Positions 6,072 through 7,189 of a stretch of 7,189 nt of DNA are shown here, piece after piece (position 1 is the first letter of the stretch; every line of letters begins with the position of its first letter). Source of the DNA: Phenylobacterium sp. GTDB taxonomy: Bacteria; Pseudomonadota; Alphaproteobacteria; Caulobacterales; Caulobacteraceae. The stretch covers positions 1 through 7,189 of the forward strand of contig JAQVDF010000088.1 in NCBI GenBank assembly GCA_028698405.1, in the 5' to 3' direction. Both the position numbers and the translations under genes were made by a program. Under the pieces are notes generated by a model. It searched no databases. It was not told the origin of the DNA and was given only the letters and a program-made list of their open reading frames with translations.

Positions 6072-7189
6072 ATGTCCGAACTGGAGCTGTGGGGCGGTCA
6101 CGAGTGCACCGTGAACCGCCTCGGCGAGACCTACTACGACCAGACCCGCCGCAGCGGTCATCACGAGCGCATCGGCGACCTCGACCTGTTCGCCGGCCTG
6201 GGCCTCGAGGCGCTGCGCTATCCGGTGCTTTGGGAACGCGTCGCCCCGCGCCGCGGCCGCTTCGACTGGGCCTGGAGCGACGAACGGCTCGCCCGCATCA
6301 AGGCGCTGAACCTGCGGCCGATCGTGGGCCTGGTGCACCACGGCGGCGGACCCGCCTACACCAGCCTGCTGGACGAAGGGTTCGCCACCGGCCTTGCCGA
6401 CTACGCCCGCGCGGTCGCCGAACGCTACCCCTGGGTGCGCGACTGGACGCCGGTGAACGAGCCGCTGACTACCGCCCGCTTCGCCTGCCTCTACGGCCAC
6501 TGGCATCCGCACCGGCAGGACGAACAGGCCTTTTGGACGGCGCTGGTCAACCAGGTCGACGGCGTGCGTCTGGCCATGCGCGAGATCCGCGCGGTGAACC
6601 CGGAGGCGCGGCTGATCCAGACCGAGGACCTGGGGCGGACCTACTCCACCCGGCCGGTCGCCGACCAGGCGCAGTTCGACAACACCCGCCGCTGGATGAC
6701 CTGGGACCTGCTGTGCGGGATGGTGACGTCGGAACATCCGCTTTGGCGGCGGCTGTGCGGCTTCGGCCTGCAGGCCAGGCTCGAGGCGATCGCCGAGGCC
6801 CCCTGCCCGCCCGACGTGATCGGGATCAACCACTACCTCACCAGCGACCGGTTCCTCGACCACCGCTGCGAGGACTACCCGCCGGATCGCTGCGGCGGGA
6901 ACGGACGGATGCGCTACGCCGATGTCGAGGCCGTCCGCGTCGCCTTGCCCGCCCCCGGCGGGCTGGAGGGCGCGCTGGAGGAGGCCTGGGCCCGCTACGG
7001 CCGCACCCTGGCGGTCACCGAGGCGCACAACGGCTGCACCCGCGAGGAGCAGGTGCGCTGGCTGGCCGACGCCTGGGACACCGCCCTGCGGCTGCGGAAC
7101 CGTGGCGCGCCCATCGAGGCGGTCACCGCCTGGGCGCTGCTCGGCTCCTACGACTGGAACAGCCTCCTGACCCGCCGCATCGGCCACTA
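6072..7189 (+). CDS. GH1-like glycosidase domain protein, C-terminus cut by window edge
   Basis: The frame is open to the right edge (372 complete codons) and begins MSELELWGGHECTVNRLGET. The sequence follows the (beta/alpha)8 barrel plan of glycoside hydrolase family 1: ALRYPVLWERVAP near 47-59, a barrel strand ending in VHHGGGPA (88-95), and WTPVNEPL (125-132), where E130 matches the acid/base of the NEP motif. DVIGINHYL follows at 248-256. The nucleophile region reads LAVTEAHNG (313-321), with E317 as candidate nucleophile, and TAWALLGSYDWNS (352-364) matches the late aglycone-loop region. There is no signal peptide, so it acts in the cytosol. From memory, alphaproteobacterial proteins with this start often continue into an RmlD-type dTDP-4-dehydrorhamnose reductase or other sugar-nucleotide reductase domain. 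The window ends before this can be seen. It diverges from galE, which suggests a role in the same polysaccharide locus. Natural substrate unknown. Confidence 0.85.
   Translation, partial: MSELELWGGHECTVNRLGETYYDQTRRSGHHERIGDLDLFAGLGLEALRYPVLWERVAPRRGRFDWAWSDERLARIKALNLRPIVGLVHHGGGPAYTSLLDEGFATGLADYARAVAERYPWVRDWTPVNEPLTTARFACLYGHWHPHRQDEQAFWTALVNQVDGVRLAMREIRAVNPEARLIQTEDLGRTYSTRPVADQAQFDNTRRWMTWDLLCGMVTSEHPLWRRLCGFGLQARLEAIAEAPCPPDVIGINHYLTSDRFLDHRCEDYPPDRCGGNGRMRYADVEAVRVALPAPGGLEGALEEAWARYGRTLAVTEAHNGCTREEQVRWLADAWDTALRLRNRGAPIEAVTAWALLGSYDWNSLLTRRIGH

Noticed and set aside
4945..6114. A 389-codon plus-strand frame opposite galE that crosses the divergent intergenic region
   Set aside because: It is antisense to a clear GalE and runs into the GH1-like gene in a different frame; no domain is recognisable.
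5688..7187. A 499-codon minus-strand frame covering the GH1-like gene and the start of galE
   Set aside because: The plus-strand frame from 6072 shows ordered GH1-like motifs. The minus-strand frame has shadow composition and overlaps galE in another frame.

Overview
The window is uniformly GC-rich except for one short AT-rich stretch. It looks like the chromosome of an alphaproteobacterium, most likely of the Caulobacter/Phenylobacterium type. The clues are an HWE-family sensor kinase, a small protein resembling the DUF5961 family, strong GC bias at third codon positions, and a GH1-like gene of the kind found next to alphaproteobacterial polysaccharide genes. This placement comes from family recognition, not from a search.

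Layout. Positions 1-1533 (minus strand) hold the N-terminal 511 codons of a soluble histidine kinase with three PAS domains; its ATP-binding end lies off the left edge. Diverging from it are two small plus-strand genes of unknown function: 1699-1947 (82 aa) and 2044-2244 (66 aa, GTG start). A GC-rich hairpin at 2241-2281 separates them from a convergent minus-strand unit. That unit reads galE (5931 to 4867), then a large two-domain gene (4702 to 2297) that joins a GT-B glycosyltransferase to a complete UDP-galactopyranose mutase. Between these two genes lies a 164-base AT-rich gap with repeats and a possible micro-ORF. Across a 140-base divergent intergenic region, a plus-strand gene starts at 6072 and runs off the right edge. 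It encodes a GH1-like glycosidase domain, probably the N-terminal part of a longer protein.

How the genes fit together. GalE makes UDP-galactopyranose from UDP-glucose. The mutase half of the fusion converts it to UDP-galactofuranose. The glycosyltransferase half of the same polypeptide is well placed to use that sugar, so two adjacent genes could encode the route from UDP-glucose to a galactofuranose-containing surface glycan. The divergent GH1-like protein probably belongs to the same polysaccharide locus. The kinase and the two small genes look unrelated to it.

The most notable points are the glycosyltransferase-mutase fusion, the compositional break at the 3' end of galE, and the altered nucleophile motif in the GH1-like domain. 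I found no RNA genes, insertion sequences, CRISPR arrays or phage genes.
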